DNA from: Aquimarina algiphila
GTDB taxonomy: Bacteria > Bacteroidota > Bacteroidia > Flavobacteriales > Flavobacteriaceae
DNA: 47,457 bases
Assembly: GCF_007489275.1 (NCBI RefSeq)
Contig: NZ_VLNR01000053.1
Coordinates: forward strand, 1-47,457
Direction: 5' to 3'
Shown here: positions 34,575-44,042 of the stretch, piece after piece
How the letters are laid out: each line of letters opens with the position of its first letter
Numbering within the stretch: position 1 is the first letter of the stretch
Notes under the pieces: generated by a model
The model's database searches: none
Told to the model about the DNA's origin: nothing
What the model saw: the letters and a program-made list of their open reading frames with translations, nothing else
Translations under genes and position numbers: made by a program

Positions 34575-36032
34575 ATGAAGAAAATTACGTTGAGTATCTT
34601 TTTAATGCTGTTGTATTCCTCATTAGTGAATTCTCAAATTAATGATAAAAGTAATAACCTTGTATCTCCAGGAGCTTTTAATAAACTTGTATTTCAGGAT
34701 CTTAACTTTTTGGTTCTGGGAGATAACACACCACAACAAGGTCTGTTATTTGAGCTTAAAGAGGAAAAGTCATTAATCAAGGCTAGTGGGTATTTAAAGA
34801 GTTTTAATTTCGGTTTTTTTACGGTAGATGGAGATTTTTCTGTGGATAATGGAGTTTATTTTTTTGACGAAAATGATGGAAGCAAAAAATCTAAATTCAC
34901 GGTCAATTTCTATTCAGGAATAGGAAAATCAAGTAGGAAGTATAATGGTTCAAAAGATGTTGCTATTCAAAGGGCTTTTATTAAGAAGAATCTTTTTTTA
35001 CAAGATTCTCTAACTAAATATTTCTATAGATATAAGGATTTACGTGAAGAAATGCTAGCACATAATTTGCCCGTCGATACTTCATTGAGTTATGATAAAA
35101 TGAAAGAAAAACTAATAAAAGTATATGAAATTGATGTAGATGATCCAAAATATTCTATACATAGGGAAAGTACTGATATGTCAGTTTATACTGTAAAAGA
35201 GAGGGGTAGTGATAGAAATTTAGTAGTAAAAAATCCTAAAAAAGATACAATAGAAATAGATCAAACTTTAACCGATGGAATAAATGTGCTTAAATTAATT
35301 CAAGATTATGAAAAAGCAACCACAAAATTGGATAGTGTTATTAGCATAGCACAGAAAAAAGAGATTGAAATCACTAATAAGTCATGGAATTCTAAATTAA
35401 TACCATTTTTTGGAGTTTCAGCATTTTATCAAAGGGAAAGTACCACATTATATGAGCCTTCTGATGGTGGAAGTTTTGATGACTTTTTCAATGATATTAC
35501 AGGAGATCTTTATGGTATATCTGGATCATTTAATGTTGTTAAACAATGGAAAAATCAAAGTTATTTTGTAGCCAGAGGATTAACTTCGTTTTCGAGAAGT
35601 TCTAATATAGATGAATTTACACAACAGACAATCACTTTGAATACTCCTACGGGAGATATTATTGACGGTAATCCTGTTACTATAGCTAGTAGCAAAAAGG
35701 GATATGTAGGGGATAGTAGTTATACATATGGTTTTAAACAAAGTTATAGTGCTGAATTCTATTTAGCTTGGAAGAATTTAGGGGCTTTTGTAAATGTTGG
35801 ATATGATAATATGATGTTTTCTGAAGAGTCAGGAGTTAGCGACCTTGAGAGTTATCCTGGTAGATTAGGTTTATTATTGAACTTAAAATCAAAAGACGAA
35901 GAAAAGAATATTTTAACGTTACAATTGTTTATGGATAGGCAAGATCTTAACAAATCACCTAACGGAGATGATAAAGATTTGCGGTTCGGTTTTAAAGTTG
36001 GGTTGCCAATAAATATTAGTAAAAAATTGTAA
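34575..36032 (+). CDS. Secreted protein, probably outer-membrane, unrecognised
   Basis: This 485-residue protein has a signal peptide (about residues 1-19, ending VNSQI). After an N-terminal soluble region with a long helical middle, the last ~200 residues show alternating beta-strand character (YFVARGLTSFSR, FYLAWKNLGAFVNVGYD, LRFGFKVGLPINIS), which suggests a barrel or beta-rich domain. I do not recognise a family. It is bounded by strong terminators on both sides, so it is a single transcription unit, and it precedes the restriction-modification genes without belonging to them. Confidence 0.65.
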   Translation: MKKITLSIFLMLLYSSLVNSQINDKSNNLVSPGAFNKLVFQDLNFLVLGDNTPQQGLLFELKEEKSLIKASGYLKSFNFGFFTVDGDFSVDNGVYFFDENDGSKKSKFTVNFYSGIGKSSRKYNGSKDVAIQRAFIKKNLFLQDSLTKYFYRYKDLREEMLAHNLPVDTSLSYDKMKEKLIKVYEIDVDDPKYSIHRESTDMSVYTVKERGSDRNLVVKNPKKDTIEIDQTLTDGINVLKLIQDYEKATTKLDSVISIAQKKEIEITNKSWNSKLIPFFGVSAFYQRESTTLYEPSDGGSFDDFFNDITGDLYGISGSFNVVKQWKNQSYFVARGLTSFSRSSNIDEFTQQTITLNTPTGDIIDGNPVTIASSKKGYVGDSSYTYGFKQSYSAEFYLAWKNLGAFVNVGYDNMMFSEESGVSDLESYPGRLGLLLNLKSKDEEKNILTLQLFMDRQDLNKSPNGDDKDLRFGFKVGLPINISKKL

Positions 36033-36099
36033 TAAAAGAGAGAGCTCTTTGTATACTCGATCAAGAGAGAGTCATCAATTATAGTATTACCAAAAGAAG

Positions 36100-36126
36100 A
36101 CCCACAAACAGTTTTGGTTTGTGGGT
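36100..36126 (+). terminator. Rho-independent terminator before hsdM
   Basis: Stem ACCCACAAAC / GTTTGTGGGT with a 7-nt loop, followed by TTTTTGG. It ends the gene at 34575-36032 and separates it from the hsd operon, whose promoter must lie between here and 36216. Confidence 0.82.
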
Positions 36127-36215
36127 TTTTGGTTTTACAGTAAGGGAAATATTACTATCTTCACCACAACGTTTACTCACCCCACCCCAAATTAGATTAT
36201 ACTACAGTAAGAATT

Positions 36216-37808
36216 ATGTCAGAAGACCAAAAGAAACAACATCTAGAACAGCAACTCTGGAAAATAGCGAATGAGCTTAGAGGAAAGATGGATGCTGATG
36301 ATTTTAGAGATTATATATTAGGATTTATCTTCTATAAATACCTAAGTCGTAAAATGGAATTGTATGCCAATGAGATTTTACAACCTGATGGACTGGAATA
36401 TGGATCTATTGAAGATCATAAAGAAGCAGAATCTTATCTCGAAGCTATCAAAGATGAAGCTATTGATGCACTTGGGTATTTTTTAAAACCCTCAGAATTA
36501 TTTAGTGAACTAGCCAGACGCGGAAATACTGAAGGCAAAGGAGCTTTTATTCTGGGAGATCTACAAAAAGTACTCAGAAATATCGAACAAAGTACCATGG
36601 GTAGCGAAAGCGAAGAAGACTTTGGTAATCTGTTTGAAGATCTGGATCTTACCAGTAGTAAACTAGGGAAATCTGAAGAAGCTAAAAATGAACTCATTGT
36701 AAAAGTACTGACGCATCTTGAAGAAATTAGTTTTGAACTAGAAGATACTCAGAATGATTTGTTAGGAGATGCTTATGAATATCTGATCGGTAAGTTTGCC
36801 TCTGGTGCTGGTAAAACAGCTGGGGAATTCTATACGCCACAACAAGTATCTAAAATACTAGCAAAGCTCGTAGTAGCAGATAAAACAAAAATAAAAAGTG
36901 TGTATGACCCTACTTGTGGATCAGGGTCTTTATTGTTACGAGTAGCAAAAGAAGTAAAAGAAGTAGGAGGGTTTTATGGGCAAGAGAGTAATCCTACCAC
37001 CTATAACTTGTGCCGTATGAATATGATCATGCACAATGTACATTATAAACGATTTGATATCTATAATGAAGATACCTTAACCAATCCTTCTCCAAAACAT
37101 ATTGATCAAAAGTTTGAAGCGATTGTAGCAAATCCACCCTTTTCTGCCAAGTGGAGTGCCAGCCCATTATTTATGAGTGATGATCGTTTTTCGTCCTATG
37201 GTAAACTAGCGCCAAAAACCAAGGCAGATTTTGCCTTTGTACAGCATATGATCCACCAGTTAGATGATAATGGCACCATGGCCTGTGTATTGCCACACGG
37301 AGTATTATTTAGAGGAGCAGCGGAAGGCCATATACGAAAGTATTTGATTGAAGATCGTAATTATCTGGATGCAGTAATAGGATTACCAGCCAATATATTT
37401 TATGGTACCTCGATCCCCACCTGTATTTTGGTATTAAAAAAGAAACGAAAACAAAGTGACAAGGTACTATTTATAGATAGCAGCCAACATTTTGAAAAAG
37501 TAAAAACACAAAACATCTTACGAGAAGAAGATATTGATAAAATTATAAATACGTATAAGCAGTATAACAACGGTGCAGAAGGAGAAGCCGAAGTGGACAA
37601 ATACAGCTATATCGCTACTCGTAATGAAATACAAGAAAACGATTACAACCTAAACATCCCACGCTATGTAGATACTTTTGAAGAAGAAGAAGCTATAGAT
37701 CTAACTCTTGTATCCCAAGAACTACGCCAGGTGGCAGAGGCTCTCGAAGCCACCGACAAAGAAATTGCCGGCTATTGCAAAGAATTAGGAATCGAAACTC
37801 CTTTTTAA
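36216..37808 (+). CDS. hsdM: Type I restriction-modification methyltransferase subunit HsdM
   Basis: This 530-residue N6-adenine methyltransferase subunit binds S-adenosylmethionine at motif I, DPTCGSGSLLL (starting at D231), and carries the catalytic motif IV N306-P-P-F309. The N-terminal helical domain (EQQLWKIANELRGKMDADDF) and the FYTPQQVSKIL stretch are typical HsdM features. With HsdS it methylates the recognition site. Length and motif order are complete. It is the first gene of the defence operon; hsdS follows after 3 nt. Confidence 0.97.
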   Translation: MSEDQKKQHLEQQLWKIANELRGKMDADDFRDYILGFIFYKYLSRKMELYANEILQPDGLEYGSIEDHKEAESYLEAIKDEAIDALGYFLKPSELFSELARRGNTEGKGAFILGDLQKVLRNIEQSTMGSESEEDFGNLFEDLDLTSSKLGKSEEAKNELIVKVLTHLEEISFELEDTQNDLLGDAYEYLIGKFASGAGKTAGEFYTPQQVSKILAKLVVADKTKIKSVYDPTCGSGSLLLRVAKEVKEVGGFYGQESNPTTYNLCRMNMIMHNVHYKRFDIYNEDTLTNPSPKHIDQKFEAIVANPPFSAKWSASPLFMSDDRFSSYGKLAPKTKADFAFVQHMIHQLDDNGTMACVLPHGVLFRGAAEGHIRKYLIEDRNYLDAVIGLPANIFYGTSIPTCILVLKKKRKQSDKVLFIDSSQHFEKVKTQNILREEDIDKIINTYKQYNNGAEGEAEVDKYSYIATRNEIQENDYNLNIPRYVDTFEEEEAIDLTLVSQELRQVAEALEATDKEIAGYCKELGIETPF

Positions 37809-37811
37809 TAT

Positions 37812-39161
37812 ATGGAAGTAGCTGTGATACAAAAAAAAGAAACAAAGTTGGTTCCTAAATTAAGGTTTCCTGAATTTAATGAGGGGTGGATTTCAAATTT
37901 ACTTGGTAATGTTACAAACTATACAAAAGGTTTTGCTTTTAAATCTGATGATTATAAAAGTGAAGGAGTCAGAATAGTTAGAGTATCAGATTTAGGAGTT
38001 AACTCTATTAAGAAGGATATAGATAAAGTTTTTGTTGATACTGTATTTTCTAAAAGTCATGGAAAATATCTTTTACATAAAAATAATATCATAATAACCA
38101 CTGTTGGATCAAAACCAGAGATGATTGAATCGGCAGTGGGGAGGGGTATTTTCATTTATGAAAATAATCAGGGGTTATTAAATCAGAATATGTTGAAGTT
38201 TGAAAACATAGACTCTTTTGATAACGGCTTTCTTCAGGGGATTATTAATTCAAAAAGATATCAGTATTTTATTAAAGGCATTGCTAGAGGAAATGCTAAC
38301 CAATCAAACATAACAGTAAAAGATCTTTTAAATTTTAAGCTAAATATCCCATCCCTCCCTGAACAACAAAAAATAGCATCATTTTTAAGTACAGTAGACA
38401 CCAAGATCCAACAATTACAACGTAAAAAAGAACTGCTAGAGCAATACAAAAAAGGAGCGATGCAGCAGATTTTCTCCCAGAAGATACGATTTAAACCTGC
38501 CCTGAGCGAAGTCGAAGGGAGGGAAGATGATAGGAGTGATTATCAGGATTGGGAGGAGAAACAATTAGGTGATGTATTGACGTTTATTTCTACAAATTCG
38601 TTTTCTCGCAATGATCTTAATTATGAAGAAGGAGAGGTTTATAATATTCATTATGGAGATATACATACCAAATTCAAGTCAAATTTTCATTTAAGTAGTG
38701 AAGAGGTTCCTTTTATAAATTCTAATATTTCTTTAAGTAAAATATCTGATGAGAAACTATGCATATTAGGAGATGTCGTTATAGCTGATGCCTCAGAGGA
38801 TTATAATGATATAGGGAAAGCTATTGAAATTATAAATACGAATAATCAAAAAATTGTAGCCGGATTACATACATTCTTAGGTAGAGATTTTGAAAATTCC
38901 ACAATAGTTGGGTTTAAATGTTATTTATTCCAAACGGATTATATAAGAAAACAAATTATGAGAATAGCTCAAGGGATTTCAGTTCTTGGTATTTCTAAAA
39001 AGAATTTATCAAAAATTTCATTTGAATTACCTTGTAAGGAAGAACAACAAAAAATAGCGGATTTTCTATCTGCTATCGATAATAAAATAGATAAGACTGT
39101 AGAACAAATAGAAAGTACGCAACAATTTAAAAAAGGACTCCTACAACAAATGTTTGTATAA
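37812..39161 (+). CDS. hsdS: Type I restriction-modification specificity subunit HsdS
   Basis: This 449-residue protein determines the DNA sequence recognised. It has two target-recognition domains (about residues 20-175 and 245-400), each followed by a conserved coiled-coil spacer: LPEQQKIASFLSTVDTKIQQ and CKEEQQKIADFLSAIDNKID. The two halves are clearly homologous, as usual. At residues 229-237, just after the first spacer, the sequence PALSEVEGR is encoded by a flavobacterial palindromic repeat (see 38500-38519), an unusual insertion at the domain junction. Spacer length sets the gap between half-sites, so it may alter specificity. Confidence 0.95.
   Translation: MEVAVIQKKETKLVPKLRFPEFNEGWISNLLGNVTNYTKGFAFKSDDYKSEGVRIVRVSDLGVNSIKKDIDKVFVDTVFSKSHGKYLLHKNNIIITTVGSKPEMIESAVGRGIFIYENNQGLLNQNMLKFENIDSFDNGFLQGIINSKRYQYFIKGIARGNANQSNITVKDLLNFKLNIPSLPEQQKIASFLSTVDTKIQQLQRKKELLEQYKKGAMQQIFSQKIRFKPALSEVEGREDDRSDYQDWEEKQLGDVLTFISTNSFSRNDLNYEEGEVYNIHYGDIHTKFKSNFHLSSEEVPFINSNISLSKISDEKLCILGDVVIADASEDYNDIGKAIEIINTNNQKIVAGLHTFLGRDFENSTIVGFKCYLFQTDYIRKQIMRIAQGISVLGISKKNLSKISFELPCKEEQQKIADFLSAIDNKIDKTVEQIESTQQFKKGLLQQMFV
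38500..38519 (+). repeat. Palindromic repeat core inside hsdS
   Basis: CCCTGAGCGAAGTCGAAGGG, identical to the core of the second repeat at 34307-34326 and one base different from 34240-34259. It is in frame and codes LSEVEG. Only the right-hand half of the palindromic unit is present. Confidence 0.8.
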
Positions 39162-39192
39162 CTAATACATCGTAAAGCCTATAACCAACAAT

Positions 39193-42075
39193 ATGACTAC
39201 CCAATCAGAAGCGATCTTAGAAAACAACCTCATCAAACAGCTTGCAAGGCAAGGGTATGAGCAGGTGTTGATCAAAGATGAGGATAGCTTGTTGTCTAAT
39301 CTAAAAAAACAACTAGAAAAGGTAAATAATACCACCTTCTCTGATAAAGAGTTTGATACCATCCTTAATCACTTAGCAAAAGGGACCATTTTTGAAAAGT
39401 CAAAAACCCTACGAAGTCGTTTTCAACTAACTCGGGATGATGGAGAATCTCTGTATATTCGTTTTTTCTTTGTAGAGGATAACTCCAAAAATCGATACCA
39501 GGTATCCAACCAAATCGCTCAAGAAGGCACCTATAAAAACCGCTATGATGTAACGATTCTGATCAATGGGTTTCCTGTTATACAGATAGAACTCAAAAAG
39601 AGAGGCATAGAGCTTAAAGAAGCCTTCAAACAGATATGTCGTTATAAACGACAGAGTTTTTGGGTGAATAAGGGATTGTTTCAATACGTGCAGCTATTTG
39701 TGATAAGTAATGGAGGGAATACAAAGTATTATGCCAATAATCCATTAGCAGCTTTAACCTATAAGCAAACTTTTTTCTGGGCAGATGTAAACAATAAAAA
39801 CATAACAGAATTAGTAGATTTTGCACATTCGTTTTTGGATACTGCACATCTGGGCAAAATGATTGGGCAATACATAGTGCATAATGAAACCTATAAGATA
39901 TTGATGGCTTTGCGCCCATATCAGTTTTATGCGACCGAAGCAATGATCCATCAGGTACAAACATCAACAGATAATGGCTATATATGGCATACGACTGGTT
40001 CTGGTAAAACGTTGACTTCTTTTAAAGCAAGTCAGATCATTATGGATCTTCCAGAGGTACACAAAGTGGTGTTTGTAGTAGATCGTAAAGATCTGGATTA
40101 CCAAACGATGAAGGAGTTTAACAGCTTTAAAAAAGATAGTGTAGATGTCACCAATAATACGCAGTCTTTGGTCGATCAATTTGTAGATCCTAATAGTCCA
40201 CTGATTTTAACCACGATCCAAAAATTAAACAACGCAATTTCTTCCAATAGGTACACATCAAAAATGACGAACCTAAGAAATAAGCGCATTGTTTTCATCT
40301 TTGATGAGTGCCACCGCAGCCAGTTTGGGACTACGCATCAAACCATTACTGATTTCTTTGGCAACAGTCAGCTTTTTGGGTTTACAGGGACTCCCATATT
40401 TGTAGACAATGCACAAAAAAATGATCTGGGAAAAAGAACGACCAAAGATCTTTTTGACAAATGTTTGCATAAATATGTAATCACCGATGCCATACGAGAT
40501 CAGAATGTACTGCGATTTGGTATTGAATATATCGGTCGCTATAAACAAAAAGGAAATACGCTGATCGATATCGATGTAGAAGATATCGATACACGAGAAG
40601 TGCTGGACTCCCCTAAACGAATAGAGAAGATAGTAGATTATATTATACAATATCATAACACCAAAACGACTAACAGGGAGTTTTCTGCTATGCTTGCAGT
40701 AAGTAGTATTGATACCTTGATTACCTATTACGAGCTATTTAAAAAGAAAAAGGAGGAAGGATTACATAATTTACGTATCGCTACTATTTACAGTTATGGT
40801 GCTAATGAAACGGATTTAGAAGCTATAGGAGCATTACCAGATGAACAATTATCTCAGGCTGCAGAACCCGCACTTGTATATAAAACTAGCCATAGCAGAG
40901 AAAAATTAGATGAGTTCATTGCAGATTATAACCAGATGTATAGGACTAGTTTTTCTACAAAGGATGGTAAACAGTTCGAGAATTACTTTAAGGATATTAG
41001 CAAACGTCTCAAAGAACGCGAAAAGGAAAACTTTAAGGATAAAGATCGATTGGATATTGTCATTATAGTAAATATGATGCTTACCGGTTTTGATGCTAAA
41101 AAGGTGAACACCCTCTATGTGGATAAGAATCTACGGTATCACGGATTGATACAGGCATACTCTCGCACCAATCGTATCTTAAACGAGAAAAAGTCTCAAG
41201 GAAATATTGTATGCTTTAGAAATCTTAAAGAAGCTACCGATGAAGCTATTTTATTGTTTTCTAATAAAGAAGCCAAAGAAGAAATCATACTACCAGATTA
41301 TGATAAAATTGTTAATGATTTTAATGAAGCTGTCATTGAGTTATTAAAGATTGCACCTACCTACAAAATGGTAGATAATTTGGTTAACGAGGATGACCAA
41401 TTATCATTTGTGCAGGCTTTTCGTAAACTAATGCGTCTTAAGAATGTATTAGAATCTTTTGTCGAATTCAGTTGGGAAGATCTGGCGATGACAAAGCAAA
41501 CATTTTACAATTATTTGGGCAAATATTTGGATTTAAGAGATCAGGTACGAGGAGATCACGAAATGCAAAAAACATCCATACTAGAGGATGTAGATTTTGA
41601 ACTAGAATTAGTGCATCGGGATATTATTAATGTAGCCTATATTTTAAAGCTAATTGCAAAAATAAAAGAAGAGAAAAATGCTCAGGCCGCAGCCAAGCAA
41701 AAGAAAAATATTATGGACCTCCTTACAGCAGAGGTCACACTACGCAGTAAACGCGAACTTATAGAAAAGTTCATATCACAACAATTACCCCTAATAGATC
41801 ATATCGATCGTATCGAAGACGAATTTCAGAAATTCTGGAATCAAGAAAAAGTACTTGCTCTAGGCAAATTATGCGAAGAAGAAAATCTGGATCAATTGCA
41901 GTTCCAGGCATTGATCAATGCATATGTTTATAGCGGTAAAGAACCGATACGTGAAGAAGTGTTCAAATGCCTGGATAACAGGCCCAGCGTTCTTAAAGCC
42001 CGAGAAATCGGTGAACGCATCATTAACAAAATGAAAAACTACATACAGACCTTTATAGAAGGGATGGTGGGGTAG
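39193..42075 (+). CDS. hsdR: Type I restriction-modification endonuclease/translocase subunit HsdR
   Basis: This 960-residue protein cuts DNA after ATP-driven translocation. The N-terminal PD-(D/E)XK nuclease site is D119 with E133-x-K135 (IQIELKK). The helicase-type motor has Walker A TTGSGKT (267-273), DECH (371-374), GFTGTP motif III and AYSRTNR motif VI. Both active sites are intact, so restriction should be functional. It follows hsdS after 31 nt and precedes the Septu-like ATPase by 17 nt, so all are probably on one transcript. Confidence 0.96.
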   Translation: MTTQSEAILENNLIKQLARQGYEQVLIKDEDSLLSNLKKQLEKVNNTTFSDKEFDTILNHLAKGTIFEKSKTLRSRFQLTRDDGESLYIRFFFVEDNSKNRYQVSNQIAQEGTYKNRYDVTILINGFPVIQIELKKRGIELKEAFKQICRYKRQSFWVNKGLFQYVQLFVISNGGNTKYYANNPLAALTYKQTFFWADVNNKNITELVDFAHSFLDTAHLGKMIGQYIVHNETYKILMALRPYQFYATEAMIHQVQTSTDNGYIWHTTGSGKTLTSFKASQIIMDLPEVHKVVFVVDRKDLDYQTMKEFNSFKKDSVDVTNNTQSLVDQFVDPNSPLILTTIQKLNNAISSNRYTSKMTNLRNKRIVFIFDECHRSQFGTTHQTITDFFGNSQLFGFTGTPIFVDNAQKNDLGKRTTKDLFDKCLHKYVITDAIRDQNVLRFGIEYIGRYKQKGNTLIDIDVEDIDTREVLDSPKRIEKIVDYIIQYHNTKTTNREFSAMLAVSSIDTLITYYELFKKKKEEGLHNLRIATIYSYGANETDLEAIGALPDEQLSQAAEPALVYKTSHSREKLDEFIADYNQMYRTSFSTKDGKQFENYFKDISKRLKEREKENFKDKDRLDIVIIVNMMLTGFDAKKVNTLYVDKNLRYHGLIQAYSRTNRILNEKKSQGNIVCFRNLKEATDEAILLFSNKEAKEEIILPDYDKIVNDFNEAVIELLKIAPTYKMVDNLVNEDDQLSFVQAFRKLMRLKNVLESFVEFSWEDLAMTKQTFYNYLGKYLDLRDQVRGDHEMQKTSILEDVDFELELVHRDIINVAYILKLIAKIKEEKNAQAAAKQKKNIMDLLTAEVTLRSKRELIEKFISQQLPLIDHIDRIEDEFQKFWNQEKVLALGKLCEEENLDQLQFQALINAYVYSGKEPIREEVFKCLDNRPSVLKAREIGERIINKMKNYIQTFIEGMVG

Positions 42076-42092
42076 TTAGTAAACTATAACAT

Positions 42093-44042
42093 ATGAGATT
42101 AGCGGCGGTTTTTATGGAAGACCAAGATCTTGAAAAAGGTGGTAAAACAATTAATTTTGGTGGATTCTACAGATATGATATAATAGTTAAAGACGGTAAG
42201 ACCAAGATTAAATCAGAAGAAACTAAAAATTTTATTGAAGATTTTTTTGATGATGAAGGATTCATCACCAATATCTCAGCTATTGTTGGAACCAACGGTT
42301 GTGGGAAAACTACATTGATATACGACTTAATAGCTACCCTGCAAGGTAAAGGCTCTGGTTTTACAATTTGGGAAGATAAGGAAGCAAAAGTCTATTTGAA
42401 AAATTACAGTTTTAATCTTCCCATTTATTTGAATGGAATAAATTCTATAGACAAGTATACCATAAATACAGATACAATTTATTATTCACCTTATTTGGAT
42501 AATAAAAAACCGGCATTTGGTATTGATATAAGTGCGGATAGATATTTAGCAGAAGATTTAGCTTATATGGGAAATATGCTGGTGGGTGGTAATGATATTG
42601 ATGTTTCAGATCAACTAAAAAGAAAAAATCAAGAGCGATTTATAAAATTTCAAAAGTCTAAATATGCAGACGGTATTCGCGAAAGATATGGGCTACTAAG
42701 CGATAAATTCTTTAGGGTAAACTTTACTAATCATAAGATTAGAACTATAATAAATTCGACAACAGTTAGCAACATATTTGAAATAGAATTTAACAATACT
42801 CCTGAGAACTTTAGACCTTTTTTGAATGAATTATACAATCTAATAAAAAAAGAATATCAAGATTTTGATAGATATGTTAACTCAGAAGAAGATAGATATG
42901 AACTGAATAAAAGACAAATGAAAAATCTAATCTTAGAAGGAGCTTTTTGTTTGTTGATTAATTTAATGGAGGTTAATAATACATATTTAGAAGAAGGTTT
43001 TTTTAAAAATGATAATAAGCTAAATGTTTTATCAGAAACTTCAGATTTAGATGCTTATCAAAAGCTTCAATATTGGTTAAAAAATTACTATTATTCTAAA
43101 GGTACAGGAAAGAATCTACCAGATCAGGAAATTCTCAACTTGTTATCATTTTTATTCAATTATATAGATGGGCCTGAATTGTCAATGGATCTTTCTGTAA
43201 TAGGTTGGGATACAAAATCATTATATTTTCAAGAAGGTTCATTAAATCGATTATTAAGACTAAATCAGGATTTATTGAATGCACTTCCTAAGTATTATAG
43301 ACAAGAAAAAGATTCTGGATTATACATCGATCTTAGTCGTTTACAGCAGTTTGTGAATTTTGAGTTTTCAAATAGGTCTTTAAGTTCAGGTGAAACAGCA
43401 ATGCTAAATTTATTTAGTAGAATATTTGATTTTTTTGATCGTAAAATTTTAAATACCCCAGTTATTCCAAAAGCAGAATATTATCTTTTGTTTTTAGATG
43501 AAGCAGATCTGGGCTATCACCCTAAATGGAAAATTACTTACATATCATCTATTATTCAATTTTGTAAATCTTTTTTTAAAGAACTAGAGGCAAAAGTGCA
43601 AGTAATTATAAGCACACATGATCCTTTAAGCTTGAGTGATATACCCAATTATAATATAACATATTTACATAAATCAGATAATGAGGAAAGAACAATATTG
43701 TCATTTACCGATCCAAAAAGACCGTCACTGTCTTTTGGAGCTAATATAACTGACTTATTGGAGGATTCTTTTTTTTTGGCGGAACATCCTATCGGTAATT
43801 TTGCTAAAAACAAAATTAATAAGATAATTAACTGGATTAATTGGCATAAAGACAACAAAAGAAATTATAAGGAACAAGAACTTGAAAATATAAAGCAGAT
43901 TATTTCACTAATCGAAGAACCTGTTTTACGAAATAAACTAGTTGAAATGATTAGTGAAATTGAAGTGGATGATGATTTTATTGAAGAAATGATTAAAAAG
44001 GAAACTTCTTACCTACGAAATTTATTGAAAAAGAACTCATGA
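42093..44042 (+). CDS. Septu-like (PtuA-type) SMC/ABC-class ATPase
   Basis: This 649-residue ATPase has Walker A GTNGCGKT (66-73), the ABC signature LSSGE (430-434), Walker B with D469-E470 (LLFLDEAD) and a switch His in STHDP (H509). The wide insertion between the two halves is typical of the OLD/SMC-like ATPases used in defence. Paired directly with an HNH nuclease (4-nt overlap, ATGA), it matches the Septu design (PtuA/PtuB), in which the ATPase controls the nuclease. No reverse transcriptase is present, so it is not a type I-A retron. It sits inside a type I R-M operon, an unusual or at least notable context. Confidence 0.82.
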   Translation: MRLAAVFMEDQDLEKGGKTINFGGFYRYDIIVKDGKTKIKSEETKNFIEDFFDDEGFITNISAIVGTNGCGKTTLIYDLIATLQGKGSGFTIWEDKEAKVYLKNYSFNLPIYLNGINSIDKYTINTDTIYYSPYLDNKKPAFGIDISADRYLAEDLAYMGNMLVGGNDIDVSDQLKRKNQERFIKFQKSKYADGIRERYGLLSDKFFRVNFTNHKIRTIINSTTVSNIFEIEFNNTPENFRPFLNELYNLIKKEYQDFDRYVNSEEDRYELNKRQMKNLILEGAFCLLINLMEVNNTYLEEGFFKNDNKLNVLSETSDLDAYQKLQYWLKNYYYSKGTGKNLPDQEILNLLSFLFNYIDGPELSMDLSVIGWDTKSLYFQEGSLNRLLRLNQDLLNALPKYYRQEKDSGLYIDLSRLQQFVNFEFSNRSLSSGETAMLNLFSRIFDFFDRKILNTPVIPKAEYYLLFLDEADLGYHPKWKITYISSIIQFCKSFFKELEAKVQVIISTHDPLSLSDIPNYNITYLHKSDNEERTILSFTDPKRPSLSFGANITDLLEDSFFLAEHPIGNFAKNKINKIINWINWHKDNKRNYKEQELENIKQIISLIEEPVLRNKLVEMISEIEVDDDFIEEMIKKETSYLRNLLKKNS

